Origin: Algoriphagus aestuarii
Lineage (GTDB): Bacteria > Bacteroidota > Bacteroidia > Cytophagales > Cyclobacteriaceae
Direction: 5' to 3'
Assembly (NCBI GenBank): GCA_017051695.1
Contig: JAFIDK010000003.1
Span: 351,426-415,425, forward strand
Length of the DNA: 64,000 bases
Shown here: positions 54,323-63,740 of the stretch, piece after piece
Position numbering within the stretch: the first letter of the stretch is position 1
Layout: every line of letters begins with the position of its first letter
Translations under genes and position numbers: made by a program
The notes under the pieces: model-generated
The model's input: the letters and a program-made list of their open reading frames with translations, nothing else
Told to the model about the DNA's origin: nothing
The model's database searches: none

Positions 54323-54944
54323 GGATTTCTAATTCCTCGATTTCATTTAAGCTTTCAATTAAAATTGGTTCAATTCCCTTTCGAAATTCAATCGTCATTT
54401 TACAATCCAATGCCATTTCTTGATCGGTAATTTCCAGTTCATGTGATTTTACCAATTTCATGACTTCATTCATGGCTGGATATTGAAATTTTATTCTGAC
54501 TGTTTCTAATACCTTTTCTTCTACTATTTCATTTTCTTCGATCGCCAAGGCCGCAGCAGTTTTATAGGCCTGGATCAGTCCACTCATTCCCAGTTTGGTG
54601 CCACCAAAATACCTGACTACCACGATCAAAATATTGGTCAGGTTATGAGATCGTATCTGTCCCAGAATAGGATCTCCTGCAGAATGATTTGGCTCACCAT
54701 CATCCACAGCCCGGAATATTTCAGCTTCTTTCCCCAAAGCATAGGCATAGCAATGGTGCCTGGCATCGTAATAGGTCTTTCTCAAATCAGCTAGTTTTTC
54801 TTTGATTTGGTCTTCTGTGCGCACCGGAAATGCAAAGTAAAAAAACTTGCTACTTCGGTCTTTAAATAAACCTTCGCTGACATGTTGGATTGTTAAATAG
54901 GTGTCATCTAATTCCTCAGTGTTCATGGGATGGGCAGCATACAC
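54315..54944 (-). CDS. YigZ/IMPACT family protein
   Basis: 209 residues from ATG 54944; ATG 54926 (MNTEELDDTYLTIQ) is an equally good start. The N-terminal IMPACT domain has GLFKDRSSKFFYFAFPV, DARHHCYAYALGKEAE, DDGEPNHSAGDPILGQI and VVRYFGGTKLGMSGLIQAY. A C-terminal ferredoxin-like DUF1949 domain follows. Family members have been linked to translation regulation and the GCN2 pathway in eukaryotes; the bacterial role is unclear. Confidence 0.93.
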   Translation of the reverse strand: MYAAHPMNTEELDDTYLTIQHVSEGLFKDRSSKFFYFAFPVRTEDQIKEKLADLRKTYYDARHHCYAYALGKEAEIFRAVDDGEPNHSAGDPILGQIRSHNLTNILIVVVRYFGGTKLGMSGLIQAYKTAAALAIEENEIVEEKVLETVRIKFQYPAMNEVMKLVKSHELEITDQEMALDCKMTIEFRKGIEPILIESLNEIEELEILT

Positions 54945-55035
54945 TTGGTTGATTCATCAGCTAAATTAGAAATTTAACTTTTGAGTAACCTTAAATCCAT
55001 TCTAATTCTATTAATTTTAAGTCTATTGCTGAATC

Positions 55036-55467
55036 GTGAAAATGAAATTTGAGTTGACCGTAAAAGAGCCATTGATCTTTGATTTTCCTGGAGAGTCCAG
55101 AGATAGTGGGGTTATTAATTATTGGGATCAGGAACAGCTATTTCCAAATGGGATCCAGAGATGTTTCTGGGTATCCAAAGTGAAAGCCGGTGAAACGAGA
55201 GGAAATCATGCACATTATCGAGAATCTCAGGTATTGGTTGCGATTCATGGTGAACTGGAAGTGGAAGTGATAGCTATGGACGGCACAAAGCAACTCTTTC
55301 AATTAAAAAATTCAGCAAAAGGATTATTTATTCCTCCTTTGTTTTGGGTTTCTGTGAGCTTTTCTGAAGATGCGATTTTATTGGCACTTTGTGATCAGAA
55401 GTATTCCGAAGAAGATTATATAAGAGATAAAAGCGATTTTGACCAATACAAAAAAAGAAATCAATAA
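55036..55467 (+). CDS. FdtA/WxcM-like sugar 3,4-ketoisomerase cupin
   Basis: A 143-residue single cupin. Motifs of FdtA/QdtA dTDP-hexose ketoisomerases are present: RCFWVSKVKAGETRGNHAHY with Arg55, His58 and His60, then LVAIHGELEVEV and FIPPLFWVSVSF. Such enzymes convert dTDP-4-keto-6-deoxyglucose to the 3-keto isomer on the way to 3-amino-3,6-dideoxy sugars. The first residue could also be M3. It leads a three-gene plus-strand unit with an acyltransferase-like gene and a glycosyltransferase gene. Confidence 0.85.
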   Translation: MKMKFELTVKEPLIFDFPGESRDSGVINYWDQEQLFPNGIQRCFWVSKVKAGETRGNHAHYRESQVLVAIHGELEVEVIAMDGTKQLFQLKNSAKGLFIPPLFWVSVSFSEDAILLALCDQKYSEEDYIRDKSDFDQYKKRNQ

Positions 55468-56368
55468 AGGGTACGATCTACTAGTCGAGCCTTCCCGGAT
55501 TTTTCCAAAGGATTATTTGATCGCAAATTTTCCTCTGGAGGGAACTGCGGAACTTTTGGACTTCTTTTTACTGAAAAAAAATAGAAAAAAGGCATACATC
55601 ACATTTGCTATTGGGGTCAATAATGACGCTATATCACTTCCAAATGCACCATTCGGAGGGTTTTTTATTTTAGAAAAGATCCATTCCGAATCGATTGATT
55701 GGTTTATTTCCAGAATACAATCCCATTTAAAAGTGCGGGGAATAAAATCCATCGAGATAACCAATGCACCCAAGCCATATGAGGAAAATTGTGATCTGAT
55801 CAATTACCTGCTTTTTAAAAATGGTTTTCGTCAGGAAAATGTATTATGCCATCAGTTTTTCATAGGAAAAAAGAAAATCAAAAAATGGTCTTCGCAGGAA
55901 CAGACCAAGTATGAAAGGAAAATAGCTGATTCGGAAATTTCAACTTCATGTACTGCTATTACTAATTTCAGTTTTCTGAAATCAATTAAAGAATGGAATA
56001 AAGGCAGAGGATTTGAGGTCAAACTGGAAGAAAATCGGATTATCCAGCAAGTGGCAGAGTACCCCGAAAGGTATTTTCTTATCAGTTTGTTTTATGATGA
56101 TCAGGTCATTGCACATTGTTTGGCGGTAAAACTTTTCGATGACACGATTTATTACTTTTTATCAGCAATTGATCCAAAAACCACTGTCAAGAATGTTGGG
56201 GAAATTCTACTTTATCAACTATTTAAACTTGCAGCAGAACAAAAAGTAAAATTGATAGATTTGGGTTCTTCAGATTTAGGGAAGTTTGCAAATCATCCCT
56301 TGCTTTTTTTTAAATCCAGATTCTCCAATGACAATTCCAATAAAATCACCTGGACTAAAATGATTTGA
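55439..56368 (+). CDS. FemAB/GNAT-like acyltransferase
   Basis: 309 residues starting at TTG 55439, 29 bp inside the cupin gene. The frame is closed by a TAA 18 nt upstream of it and has no early ATG. The fold is an apparent double GNAT: the N-terminal half includes APFGGFFILEKIHSESIDWF; the C-terminal half has the acetyl-CoA-type strand-turn AHCLAVKLFDDTIYYFLSAI, NVGEILLYQLFKLAAEQKVK and LIDLGSSDLGKFANHPLLFF. FemAB or amino-sugar N-acyltransferase roles both fit. Given the cupin next door, I favour acylation of an amino-deoxy sugar or transfer to a glycan. Confidence 0.75.
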   Translation: MTNTKKEINKGYDLLVEPSRIFPKDYLIANFPLEGTAELLDFFLLKKNRKKAYITFAIGVNNDAISLPNAPFGGFFILEKIHSESIDWFISRIQSHLKVRGIKSIEITNAPKPYEENCDLINYLLFKNGFRQENVLCHQFFIGKKKIKKWSSQEQTKYERKIADSEISTSCTAITNFSFLKSIKEWNKGRGFEVKLEENRIIQQVAEYPERYFLISLFYDDQVIAHCLAVKLFDDTIYYFLSAIDPKTTVKNVGEILLYQLFKLAAEQKVKLIDLGSSDLGKFANHPLLFFKSRFSNDNSNKITWTKMI

Positions 56369-56369
56369 A

Positions 56370-57320
56370 ATGGCAAATTCAGAATTGGTTTCTATCATTT
56401 GTATTTGTTTCAACCACGAGGAGTGGATGGAGGAATGCCTGGAAAGTGTCAGATTACAGGATTACCCATACAAGGAATTAATAATCGTCAACAATGGAAG
56501 TTCTGACGATTCTTTGGAAACCATACAGAAATGGGTAAAAGAGAATAAAACTTCACTTAAGATCGAATTGATTTCCCATTCGGAGCCTCAGCCATATTTA
56601 AAAGTATTCAATGAGGTTTTAATGAATTTGGATAGCCAATATGTCATTGACCTGGCAGGTGATGATGTTCTGTATCCTGATCATTTGTCGATTTCTATTT
56701 CCATTTTGAAATCATCAAGGAATACTGCTTTTGTATTTTCGGATGCTTACATCCTAGATGAAAATCAGGTGGTGAAAACCTTTTACAAAAGAACGACCAG
56801 TGGTGATTTAGTCCATGAAATTGAAACCAGAAAAATATATGAAACCATTATCCAGAGGTATTTTATCTGTTCCCCGACTGTAGTTTTTAACCGGCATATT
56901 TTGGTAAAAGAAGGTGGGTATGATGAAAGCCTAAGCTATGAAGATTTTGATATCCAGGTCCGATTGGCGAGAAAGTACCCCTTGGAGTTTTCTGACCATG
57001 TTGGAGTATTGAAACGAAAACATTCAAATTCACTTTCCAGTACCCAATATTTACCATATAAGTCTAAAATGTTGCCTAGCACTCTGAGGGTTTGTCAGAA
57101 AATCAAGGAGATGATAGAGAATGAGGATGAAAAAACAGCTCTTAAAAAAAGAGTCATGTTCGAATTGAAACACGCGCTTTGGTCTGCCAATTTTGAAACT
57201 GCAAAAGGATTTGTCACACTTGGCGAGGAGATTGGGATTAAGAGTATGATTTTTTTACTATATAAGATCTGGCTTAACTATAAAATCGATGTTTCAGGGA
57301 TTTATGTGAAAATCACCTGA
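56370..57320 (+). CDS. Glycosyltransferase family 2
   Basis: A 316-residue GT-A enzyme: SIICICFNHEEWMEECLESV (donor-binding start), IIVNNGSSDDSLETI, then VIDLAGDDVLYPDH with an acidic GDD in place of DxD, and the acceptor-side GYDESLSYEDFDIQVRLARK. There are no membrane helices, so it probably acts on the cytosolic face. It starts one base after the preceding stop and completes the cassette. Its stop directly abuts the stop of the convergent M16 gene. Confidence 0.92.
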   Translation: MANSELVSIICICFNHEEWMEECLESVRLQDYPYKELIIVNNGSSDDSLETIQKWVKENKTSLKIELISHSEPQPYLKVFNEVLMNLDSQYVIDLAGDDVLYPDHLSISISILKSSRNTAFVFSDAYILDENQVVKTFYKRTTSGDLVHEIETRKIYETIIQRYFICSPTVVFNRHILVKEGGYDESLSYEDFDIQVRLARKYPLEFSDHVGVLKRKHSNSLSSTQYLPYKSKMLPSTLRVCQKIKEMIENEDEKTALKKRVMFELKHALWSANFETAKGFVTLGEEIGIKSMIFLLYKIWLNYKIDVSGIYVKIT

Positions 57321-58592
57321 TTACCCCACCACTACTTCCACCAATTTTTTATTTTTATAGTAGGTTTGGGCAAGGGATTGAAGATCTTCTGCCTTGAAGC
57401 TTTTTAGATATTCGAGTTTTTTGAAATAATAGGAGAAATCGAGTCCGGAATGGTGTACTGCCCGAAACCTATCCATTAGGTCAAAAGGAGAACTGAACTG
57501 GCTCAGCATCTGGCCGATCATATAATTTCTAACAACTTCTAATTCGTCATCCAAAATAGGCTGATCAGCTAGTTTGTTGATTTCATGATAGATTTCGCTG
57601 ATTACGTTTTGGTAAAATGCTTTTTGGACATCGGCTGAAATCACCCAATATTCTGAATTGCCTATTTCAGCCAAACTTGAATAAATCCCATACGTATGGC
57701 CTTTGTCCTCGCGGATGTTTTTAATCAATCTAGATCCAAAATATCCGCCCAAAATAGTATTGAGAACAGAAAGACCTATAAAATCAGGATGGGCTTTTGG
57801 GATCGAGAAACTCCCCATTCTGATGCTGCTCTGCACGGCATTTTCTCTCGATTCTAACCATTGTAAATTCGTGACAATCTCCGGGATTAAAATTTCTTCA
57901 CTTTCCTTTCTGTTGGGGAGTTTAGAAAGGAGATCTGAAGTCTTTTTTAATTCTAGTTCAGAAAAATTTCCACTGACAAAAATCTCAATGTTTTGCCATA
58001 GCATTTCACGATAATAAAACTCCAGCCTTTCAAAAGTTATTTCATCCACATGGTTTTCTACCACTTCAGCTCCATAGGGGTGGTCAGATCCAAAGAGTGA
58101 TTTTCTGAACAGTTGACCTGCTCTTATTGCAGTTTTTTCCTTTTCTAGTTTCAGTCCAAGGCGTTTCTGGGACTTCCTTTTTTCGAGACTTTCGGATGGA
58201 AAAGTAGCTTCGGTGAAAAGAGCGAGAAAAACTGGTAATACCTTATCCAAATGTTTTTTGGTGGTCAAAAGCCCCAAGCCTTCATGTGCAAAAGATAAAA
58301 CTGGATTGACCTCACTTGCATGAAAATCAAAGAATTCAGCAAGTTCTTCGCTGGATTTTGACTTGATTCCTTCCTGCAAAAGGGTTAGAGTAAAGATTGG
58401 TATGAGATTTTGAGTGATGGGAAGGGAAGCCTTGTTGCCTTTTCCTATAACCTCAATTTTTACAACATCCAGATTAGGAGTGTTGTTGAAAAATAATCGG
58501 GCTCCATTGCCCAATTTTGATTCAAAAGGAGGTGTAAGTTCAAAATCCTCCGGAATACGAAATTCGGGAGCTTTGGACCTATCTAATGACAT
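57321..58592 (-). CDS. M16 family protein of the non-catalytic type
   Basis: 423 residues, an N- plus C-terminal M16 pair. In catalytic M16B proteins the N-domain holds HxxEH followed by a downstream Glu; here the corresponding stretch is TLTLLQEGIKSKSSEELAEF, with no His pair. The Arg/Tyr-type substrate-binding region is retained in the C-domain (FGSRLIKNIREDKGHTYGIY). There is no signal peptide at the chosen ATG 58592, which overlaps the porV stop in TAATG. Active and inactive M16 subunits usually pair, but no active partner is in the window. Confidence 0.85.
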   Translation of the reverse strand: MSLDRSKAPEFRIPEDFELTPPFESKLGNGARLFFNNTPNLDVVKIEVIGKGNKASLPITQNLIPIFTLTLLQEGIKSKSSEELAEFFDFHASEVNPVLSFAHEGLGLLTTKKHLDKVLPVFLALFTEATFPSESLEKRKSQKRLGLKLEKEKTAIRAGQLFRKSLFGSDHPYGAEVVENHVDEITFERLEFYYREMLWQNIEIFVSGNFSELELKKTSDLLSKLPNRKESEEILIPEIVTNLQWLESRENAVQSSIRMGSFSIPKAHPDFIGLSVLNTILGGYFGSRLIKNIREDKGHTYGIYSSLAEIGNSEYWVISADVQKAFYQNVISEIYHEINKLADQPILDDELEVVRNYMIGQMLSQFSSPFDLMDRFRAVHHSGLDFSYYFKKLEYLKSFKAEDLQSLAQTYYKNKKLVEVVVG

Positions 58593-59806
58593 TATTGATT
58601 CGGAATTGTATAAAGTAATGAGAACCTTAAGGTTTCTGCAAGTGGATGATTTTGTTTTTGTGGTACTAGGTAAGAAAAGTCAAAACCGATTCTTTTTAAA
58701 TCAAAGCCCAGACCCATGGTGAAATATTTTCTACCTCCTTTACTTTGATTCTCAAAGAAATAACCTGTTCTCAAATTAAACTTTTCTGCATAGGTATATT
58801 CCACGCCAAATGAGACGGTAACTTCTTGCACCTCTTCAGAAAAACCTCCTGGAGCATCTGCAAACGATCCAAACATGCCAGAGATCAAAGGTCTATTAGG
58901 ATCTTTACCTTGCTCTATCACTAAATTCCCATCCTCGTCAGTTACCAAAGTACCGTCTTCGTTGGCTGCGTAGATAGGAGGTGTAGGTACTAACAATTTG
59001 TTAAAGTCCAGAGCAAAAGTTAAGGTGTTCATAGGATTTAGATCCAATGAATAAGCGGTTCCCACACGAAGGTTAGTCGGAATGTAATCTAAATCGTCAG
59101 CACTATTATAGGTGATTTTAGGGCCAATATTGGAAATATTGATTCCCCAAGACCAAGTGCCTTCTTTGGCCCCGGAATAAATTGGCTTTTCGTAATATAA
59201 ACCTACATCAGTACCTACACTCACTCCTGGTCTGCTTTCATTTCCTCCAGAAGAAGAAATATTACCGGATAGGTTTGAGTGGATAAATCTTGCCGAGATG
59301 CCTAAAGCTAAATTGGATGAAAGTTTTCTTGAATAGGTTCCTCCTATTGCGATATCTCTTGGGTTAAATTCTCCTAGATCATTTCCTAAACCATCTGTCA
59401 ACTGGATGTCTCCCATATTGAAGTACCTTAATTCAAAACCGAAGGCAGAGACCTCATCAATTTTAAAAACACCAGTTAAATAACTGAGAGACATGTCGTT
59501 GACTAGTTTTCCGAGCCAAGGGGAATATGACAGAGAAAATGCCATATCATCTTCGATAAAAGCGAGTTTGCCTGCATTCCAAGCGGCAGAATTGGCGTCA
59601 GGTGAAGTGGCAACACCGACATCTCCCATCCCTGAGTGTCTGGAGTCAGGAGCGAAATTCAAAAATGGCACGGCAGTCGTGATCACTCTCCTCGTTGGAT
59701 CCTGACCGGAAATAATCGTGCTATTCTGAGCAAAAGTTGTAAAACTAGCCAGGGTGAAAACGAGTAGGAGTATGTTTTTCCTGTTTCTGTTGGCCATTAT
59801 TTTCAT
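58592..59806 (-). CDS. porV: Type IX secretion outer-membrane protein PorV
   Basis: 404 residues with a signal peptide (NILLLVFTLASFTTFAQ). A FadL-like outer-membrane beta-barrel follows: RRVITTAVPFLNFAPDSRHS, GMGDVGVATSPDANSAAWN, FSLSYSPWLGKLVNDMSLSY, and a C-terminal strand ending in a polar/aromatic residue pattern. PorV carries type IX cargo from the translocon to the PorU sortase. The ATG overlaps the porU stop by 4 bp (59803-59806); M4 is an alternative start. Confidence 0.95.
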   Translation of the reverse strand: MKIMANRNRKNILLLVFTLASFTTFAQNSTIISGQDPTRRVITTAVPFLNFAPDSRHSGMGDVGVATSPDANSAAWNAGKLAFIEDDMAFSLSYSPWLGKLVNDMSLSYLTGVFKIDEVSAFGFELRYFNMGDIQLTDGLGNDLGEFNPRDIAIGGTYSRKLSSNLALGISARFIHSNLSGNISSSGGNESRPGVSVGTDVGLYYEKPIYSGAKEGTWSWGINISNIGPKITYNSADDLDYIPTNLRVGTAYSLDLNPMNTLTFALDFNKLLVPTPPIYAANEDGTLVTDEDGNLVIEQGKDPNRPLISGMFGSFADAPGGFSEEVQEVTVSFGVEYTYAEKFNLRTGYFFENQSKGGRKYFTMGLGFDLKRIGFDFSYLVPQKQNHPLAETLRFSLLYTIPNQ

Positions 59807-62800
59807 TTAATAACTAGTTGACCGCTTGCCACCGCCATGGAATTATCGGTTTCTGACTGAAGCGTTATTTTGTAAATATAAGTTCCTTTTGCTGGATATT
59901 TTGTTTGGTTTTGTAAAAATATCCATGATATATCATCTATCCGAGCTGAGGCTTTGATCAAACGTCTAGATTCCGTAAATATTGCCTGACCTGTAGTTTG
60001 AAATACTGAAATTGTAACTTGTAAAGTTTCTCCAGGTCTATTGTGTTCAATTAAGAAATTACTAACTGCATCTGTGGGATTAGGATAGGTAAAATGTTTA
60101 AGAATTTTAAGTTTCTCACTTCCTGATACCAAAATTGTCACAGTTAAGATACTTTGATTTCCTAAATTATCCCAAGCTTCAATTAGAATTTGGTTTTCGC
60201 CCTCGTTTAAGCCCATTAATAAAAACTCGAGACTGCCCTTTTTATAGTCGCTTGCATTGGCTATAAAGTCATCGTTTAAGATAATAAAATCACCTCCGTT
60301 AAGCTGGATTTTAATTTCCTGTCCCGGAGTCTGTCCTGAGATATCTATCCCGCTGATATCTGATAAATCAATTTTGGTCAATAATGTTTGCGAAGGAACG
60401 GGTCTGGATGAAGGTTCGTTTCCATTAAAATAGACATGAATCTCCGGACCAACATGATCAGAACTCAACTCTGGGTTGTTTCGGGCTGGTTTTTTTTCCA
60501 TACCAAACGATTCTATTCCTGTTTCGGTACTCCGGGCAATCATTCGAATCTGGCTTTTTAATTCCTCTTCTGAGTTACCGGTTGGTAAAAAGATTCTGGA
60601 AGTGAAACGGCCATCCCTTACGTCCCCTTTTCCTCTAAATAGAAATTCCTTCAGTTCTTTATACTGAAAAGAAGGATTTTCGTCTCCAAGAGTCTTCATG
60701 TTTGAGTCATTTCCAGGGATCTCAATTTGATACATTCCATGATACCCGATCTGCGTTGATTCTGTCAATGGGTCTATAATTTCACCCTCTAGTATTGTTT
60801 CTCTCCCTCTTGGTAGGTATTCCAGGTGATTCCCTTCTGAATCGAGGACCGAACTGATTCTGATCCCTAAATCAGGTTCGGCTAATCTCAAACTCGGATC
60901 TCCGATCAAAGAAAAATTTCTATTCAGTGGGCCGTTTAAACTGTTGTTTTTGGTGTTTTTATAAATGTTTCCCAGATCCTGACTTTTGTTGTTTACCTTC
61001 TTGAAAAGTTCTTGGATAAATGCTTCATTGATTGAGAAATTTACACTGGAGAAAACAGGTCTACCTGTGCTGAAAAGTGCGATTGCACCTTTGCCTTCTG
61101 CAGTAAGTAATTCTTCCGCTGCCGATCGGATAAAAGGGCTATCATGTCTTCCAAATTCGCATGTGGCTGTCACCCAAAGAGCAGGTTTCTTTTGTTTCGC
61201 CCAATTTTCGATGTCAGAAACATTGAAAACTTCTTCTGCTGTCAGAGTCGTTTCGTTTCCATGACCGATGTAGTTTAAAACCAGCGTACCTTCCTCCAAA
61301 GTTTTTTCAAAGGCTAATTTAGTTTTGGGGGACCGCTGTCTTTCTCCTGTTTGTTCCTGCTCAAAATTGTCCAGATACAATTTACCTAACCGGATTCCCG
61401 GGTAATTGTCGGTTAAATATGTTGCATGCCTTTCAGCATCACGCATATGAATGTTGTTATCTCCATCATCAACCAAAAAAGTCAGTTTTCTTTTCCAGAA
61501 TCCGGCTTCTGGTTTGGTTTCGTATTCAATAATTTTATTGACTACCTGGAGTGCCTCTACAGAATTGATTACTGGAATTCTCCCAATTCCGATCTGTACC
61601 CGTTCATCTCCATCCTTTGTTTCTTTCCACTCGCCTTGACCATATTCAAGTAACCCATAAAAATCATCTGAACTGTAGGAGGTCAGTGGATTTAGACTGT
61701 TGTTACTCGTATAAATGGGAATCAAATTGGGTCTTCCTCCTAATTTCCCTTTGTAATCAAAAGTACCTTTCCCGAAAATCAAGACGTTTCTCAATGTCTT
61801 ATCGGGATGAAATCTAGAGGCAATAAAGTTTCGAATTGCTACAAGGTCCTTGTTCCCATATCCAAAAGTTTGGTAGATGTCTGCTAAATAAACGACCTCA
61901 GTGGAAATACCCATTGAGTTTTTGTGCTGTTTCAGTTTCTCTGCAGCGAATGAGAATGACTTTGGAGATACTATCAAAAATTCAATAGCAGGCTTTTCCT
62001 GTATGCCAAGGTTGATTTCTTTGAAAGTTTGGATCTTTTCGACTCGATTCTGATCAAAAGCAATGATTTTTGAAAGATTTACATCAATTTTTTCTGTAAA
62101 ATCCAATTGGATAGGATTGTGAAAATCACTAATGTCCCAATATGATAAATCTGCTCTGGGTGAAAGGGAGAGAGGATTTGGATTCCAATTGTAATAAATC
62201 CCTTCATTTAGCGGGTCACTGGTAAATGGAATACCAAGAACCAGAAAATCCCAATAGGCAGAACCATTTAAATCTGAACTTTGAAATGTAATTCGGATCC
62301 TATCCAATTTAGAGCTTTCTAAAATCATGTCCATTTCAATCTCCTTTTCTATACCTTTTATACCGTAAGTGGTGGAAGGAACCGGGTCAAAACTTTGGTT
62401 GAAAACCGGTTTTTGGTCCGCAAGGATTTCAAGAGTTGAAGGAGATTTGGCACTAGCCATGAGGTTTCCAAATAATTTCCAAGGCTGTGAGTTATCTGTT
62501 TCAGTAAAAACAGGAATTGTCCTGGAGCTTCCGGGAAAAACGGGTTCGGAATACCAGGTTTTACCGGAATTCAGAATATTCTTTTCCTCGCCTTTAAAGA
62601 CTCTAAATTGGAAAAGAGTACTCGCTGAAAGATTGGTGCCCTTTGGGTTTTGGGTTTCGATTTTCCTACCAGCTTTTCCGACTTCAATCAAATAATTTAG
62701 ACTATCGGAGTATAGATGATGGCGGTAAGCCCAATTGTTTTCAGGTCCTTGGTTAAAAACATGTGGACCTTCTAGAAAAAAAAAGACATTTTCACCAATC

Positions 62801-63051
62801 ACTGATACAGGGATTTCCTGCAATTCTAACTGTTCTGGCTCTAAAACGTGCGGGAGCATGCCCGGGTACCCATAAATGCTAATCTGATTTGCTGAGGTGG
62901 CACCAAGTTTTGAGAGAGTTTCTTGATTGAGTTGATAGATGCCGGGTTCTGTGATCGTAAATGAAAAAAATCTGCTTTGAGAATAGGAGTTCCAACTAAT
63001 GAAAAGGCTGAGATAAAATAAAATTATTTTCTTCCTGAGGTTGGTTTTCAT
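59803..63051 (-). CDS. porU: Type IX secretion sortase PorU
   Basis: 1082 residues with a signal peptide (IILFYLSLFISWNSYSQ). An N-terminal beta domain precedes a gingipain-type peptidase C25 domain (about 370-720) carrying His597 in LNYIGHGNET and Cys631 in TATCEFGRHDSPF. The last 90 residues are a type A sorting domain-like beta-sandwich (FTYPNPTDAVSNFLIEHN, GTYIYKITL). PorU cuts off cargo sorting domains and attaches cargo to anionic lipopolysaccharide. It overlaps pssA by 4 bp upstream and porV by 4 bp downstream. Confidence 0.97.
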   Translation of the reverse strand: MKTNLRKKIILFYLSLFISWNSYSQSRFFSFTITEPGIYQLNQETLSKLGATSANQISIYGYPGMLPHVLEPEQLELQEIPVSVIGENVFFFLEGPHVFNQGPENNWAYRHHLYSDSLNYLIEVGKAGRKIETQNPKGTNLSASTLFQFRVFKGEEKNILNSGKTWYSEPVFPGSSRTIPVFTETDNSQPWKLFGNLMASAKSPSTLEILADQKPVFNQSFDPVPSTTYGIKGIEKEIEMDMILESSKLDRIRITFQSSDLNGSAYWDFLVLGIPFTSDPLNEGIYYNWNPNPLSLSPRADLSYWDISDFHNPIQLDFTEKIDVNLSKIIAFDQNRVEKIQTFKEINLGIQEKPAIEFLIVSPKSFSFAAEKLKQHKNSMGISTEVVYLADIYQTFGYGNKDLVAIRNFIASRFHPDKTLRNVLIFGKGTFDYKGKLGGRPNLIPIYTSNNSLNPLTSYSSDDFYGLLEYGQGEWKETKDGDERVQIGIGRIPVINSVEALQVVNKIIEYETKPEAGFWKRKLTFLVDDGDNNIHMRDAERHATYLTDNYPGIRLGKLYLDNFEQEQTGERQRSPKTKLAFEKTLEEGTLVLNYIGHGNETTLTAEEVFNVSDIENWAKQKKPALWVTATCEFGRHDSPFIRSAAEELLTAEGKGAIALFSTGRPVFSSVNFSINEAFIQELFKKVNNKSQDLGNIYKNTKNNSLNGPLNRNFSLIGDPSLRLAEPDLGIRISSVLDSEGNHLEYLPRGRETILEGEIIDPLTESTQIGYHGMYQIEIPGNDSNMKTLGDENPSFQYKELKEFLFRGKGDVRDGRFTSRIFLPTGNSEEELKSQIRMIARSTETGIESFGMEKKPARNNPELSSDHVGPEIHVYFNGNEPSSRPVPSQTLLTKIDLSDISGIDISGQTPGQEIKIQLNGGDFIILNDDFIANASDYKKGSLEFLLMGLNEGENQILIEAWDNLGNQSILTVTILVSGSEKLKILKHFTYPNPTDAVSNFLIEHNRPGETLQVTISVFQTTGQAIFTESRRLIKASARIDDISWIFLQNQTKYPAKGTYIYKITLQSETDNSMAVASGQLVIK

Positions 63052-63740
63052 TCACTTCCTATTGCATTTTCCACGAGTGATAATCCAATATACGAAAGGA
63101 TGATTAAAGGGATTCCTGCCAAGCCCAACCAAATGAAAAGTAAGAGGCTGATAGCTATCAAAGAATATCGAAACTTGTTTTTAGAAAATGAAAATGATTT
63201 GAATTTTAAAGCAATCAAAGGGATTTCTGAAACCAAAAGGACGGCTAAAGTTATCGCGATCCCAACCAGAAAAAATGGAGAAGTGAGAATCGTTCCTATT
63301 TGAGGCCAATGGATGGCGAAATGCGGCAAGGTGCTGACAAACAATGCGGCAGCAGGGGTAGGGACACCAATAAATCGATCTGATTGACGGGTATCAAGAT
63401 TGAATTTTGCCAGGCGAAACGCCGAAAATAATGGGAGTATTAGGGTGCAGTAAGGAAGCCAATCAATAGAACTAGTTGTTTTTGCCATAGCAAAAAGAAT
63501 AAATCCAGGCAGCACACCAAAAGAGACTAAATCAGCTAGTGAATCCAGTTGTTTTCCAAGTTCACCTTGAACTTTTAAAAGCCTTGCAGCAAATCCGTCT
63601 ACAAAATCAAAAAATGCTGATAATAGGATAAACCCGGCTCCAGAGACGATGTTACCGTTTAAAACCCAGGCTATGCCGACCATTCCTGACAATAAATTCA
63701 GCAAGGTTATGGCGTTCGGTATTTGGGATTTGATTTTCAA
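63048..63740 (-). CDS. pssA: CDP-diacylglycerol--serine O-phosphatidyltransferase
   Basis: 230 residues with about six to seven helices. It makes phosphatidylserine, the precursor of phosphatidylethanolamine. The CDP-alcohol phosphatidyltransferase motif D-G-x2-A-R-x8-G-x3-D-x3-D is visible in [20 protein letters not shown] followed by DSLAD. The N-terminus [20 protein letters not shown] is typical of the PssA subclass II family. It is joined by 4-bp overlaps to the MBL gene upstream and to porU downstream. Confidence 0.95.
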   Translation of the reverse strand: MKIKSQIPNAITLLNLLSGMVGIAWVLNGNIVSGAGFILLSAFFDFVDGFAARLLKVQGELGKQLDSLADLVSFGVLPGFILFAMAKTTSSIDWLPYCTLILPLFSAFRLAKFNLDTRQSDRFIGVPTPAAALFVSTLPHFAIHWPQIGTILTSPFFLVGIAITLAVLLVSEIPLIALKFKSFSFSKNKFRYSLIAISLLLFIWLGLAGIPLIILSYIGLSLVENAIGSE

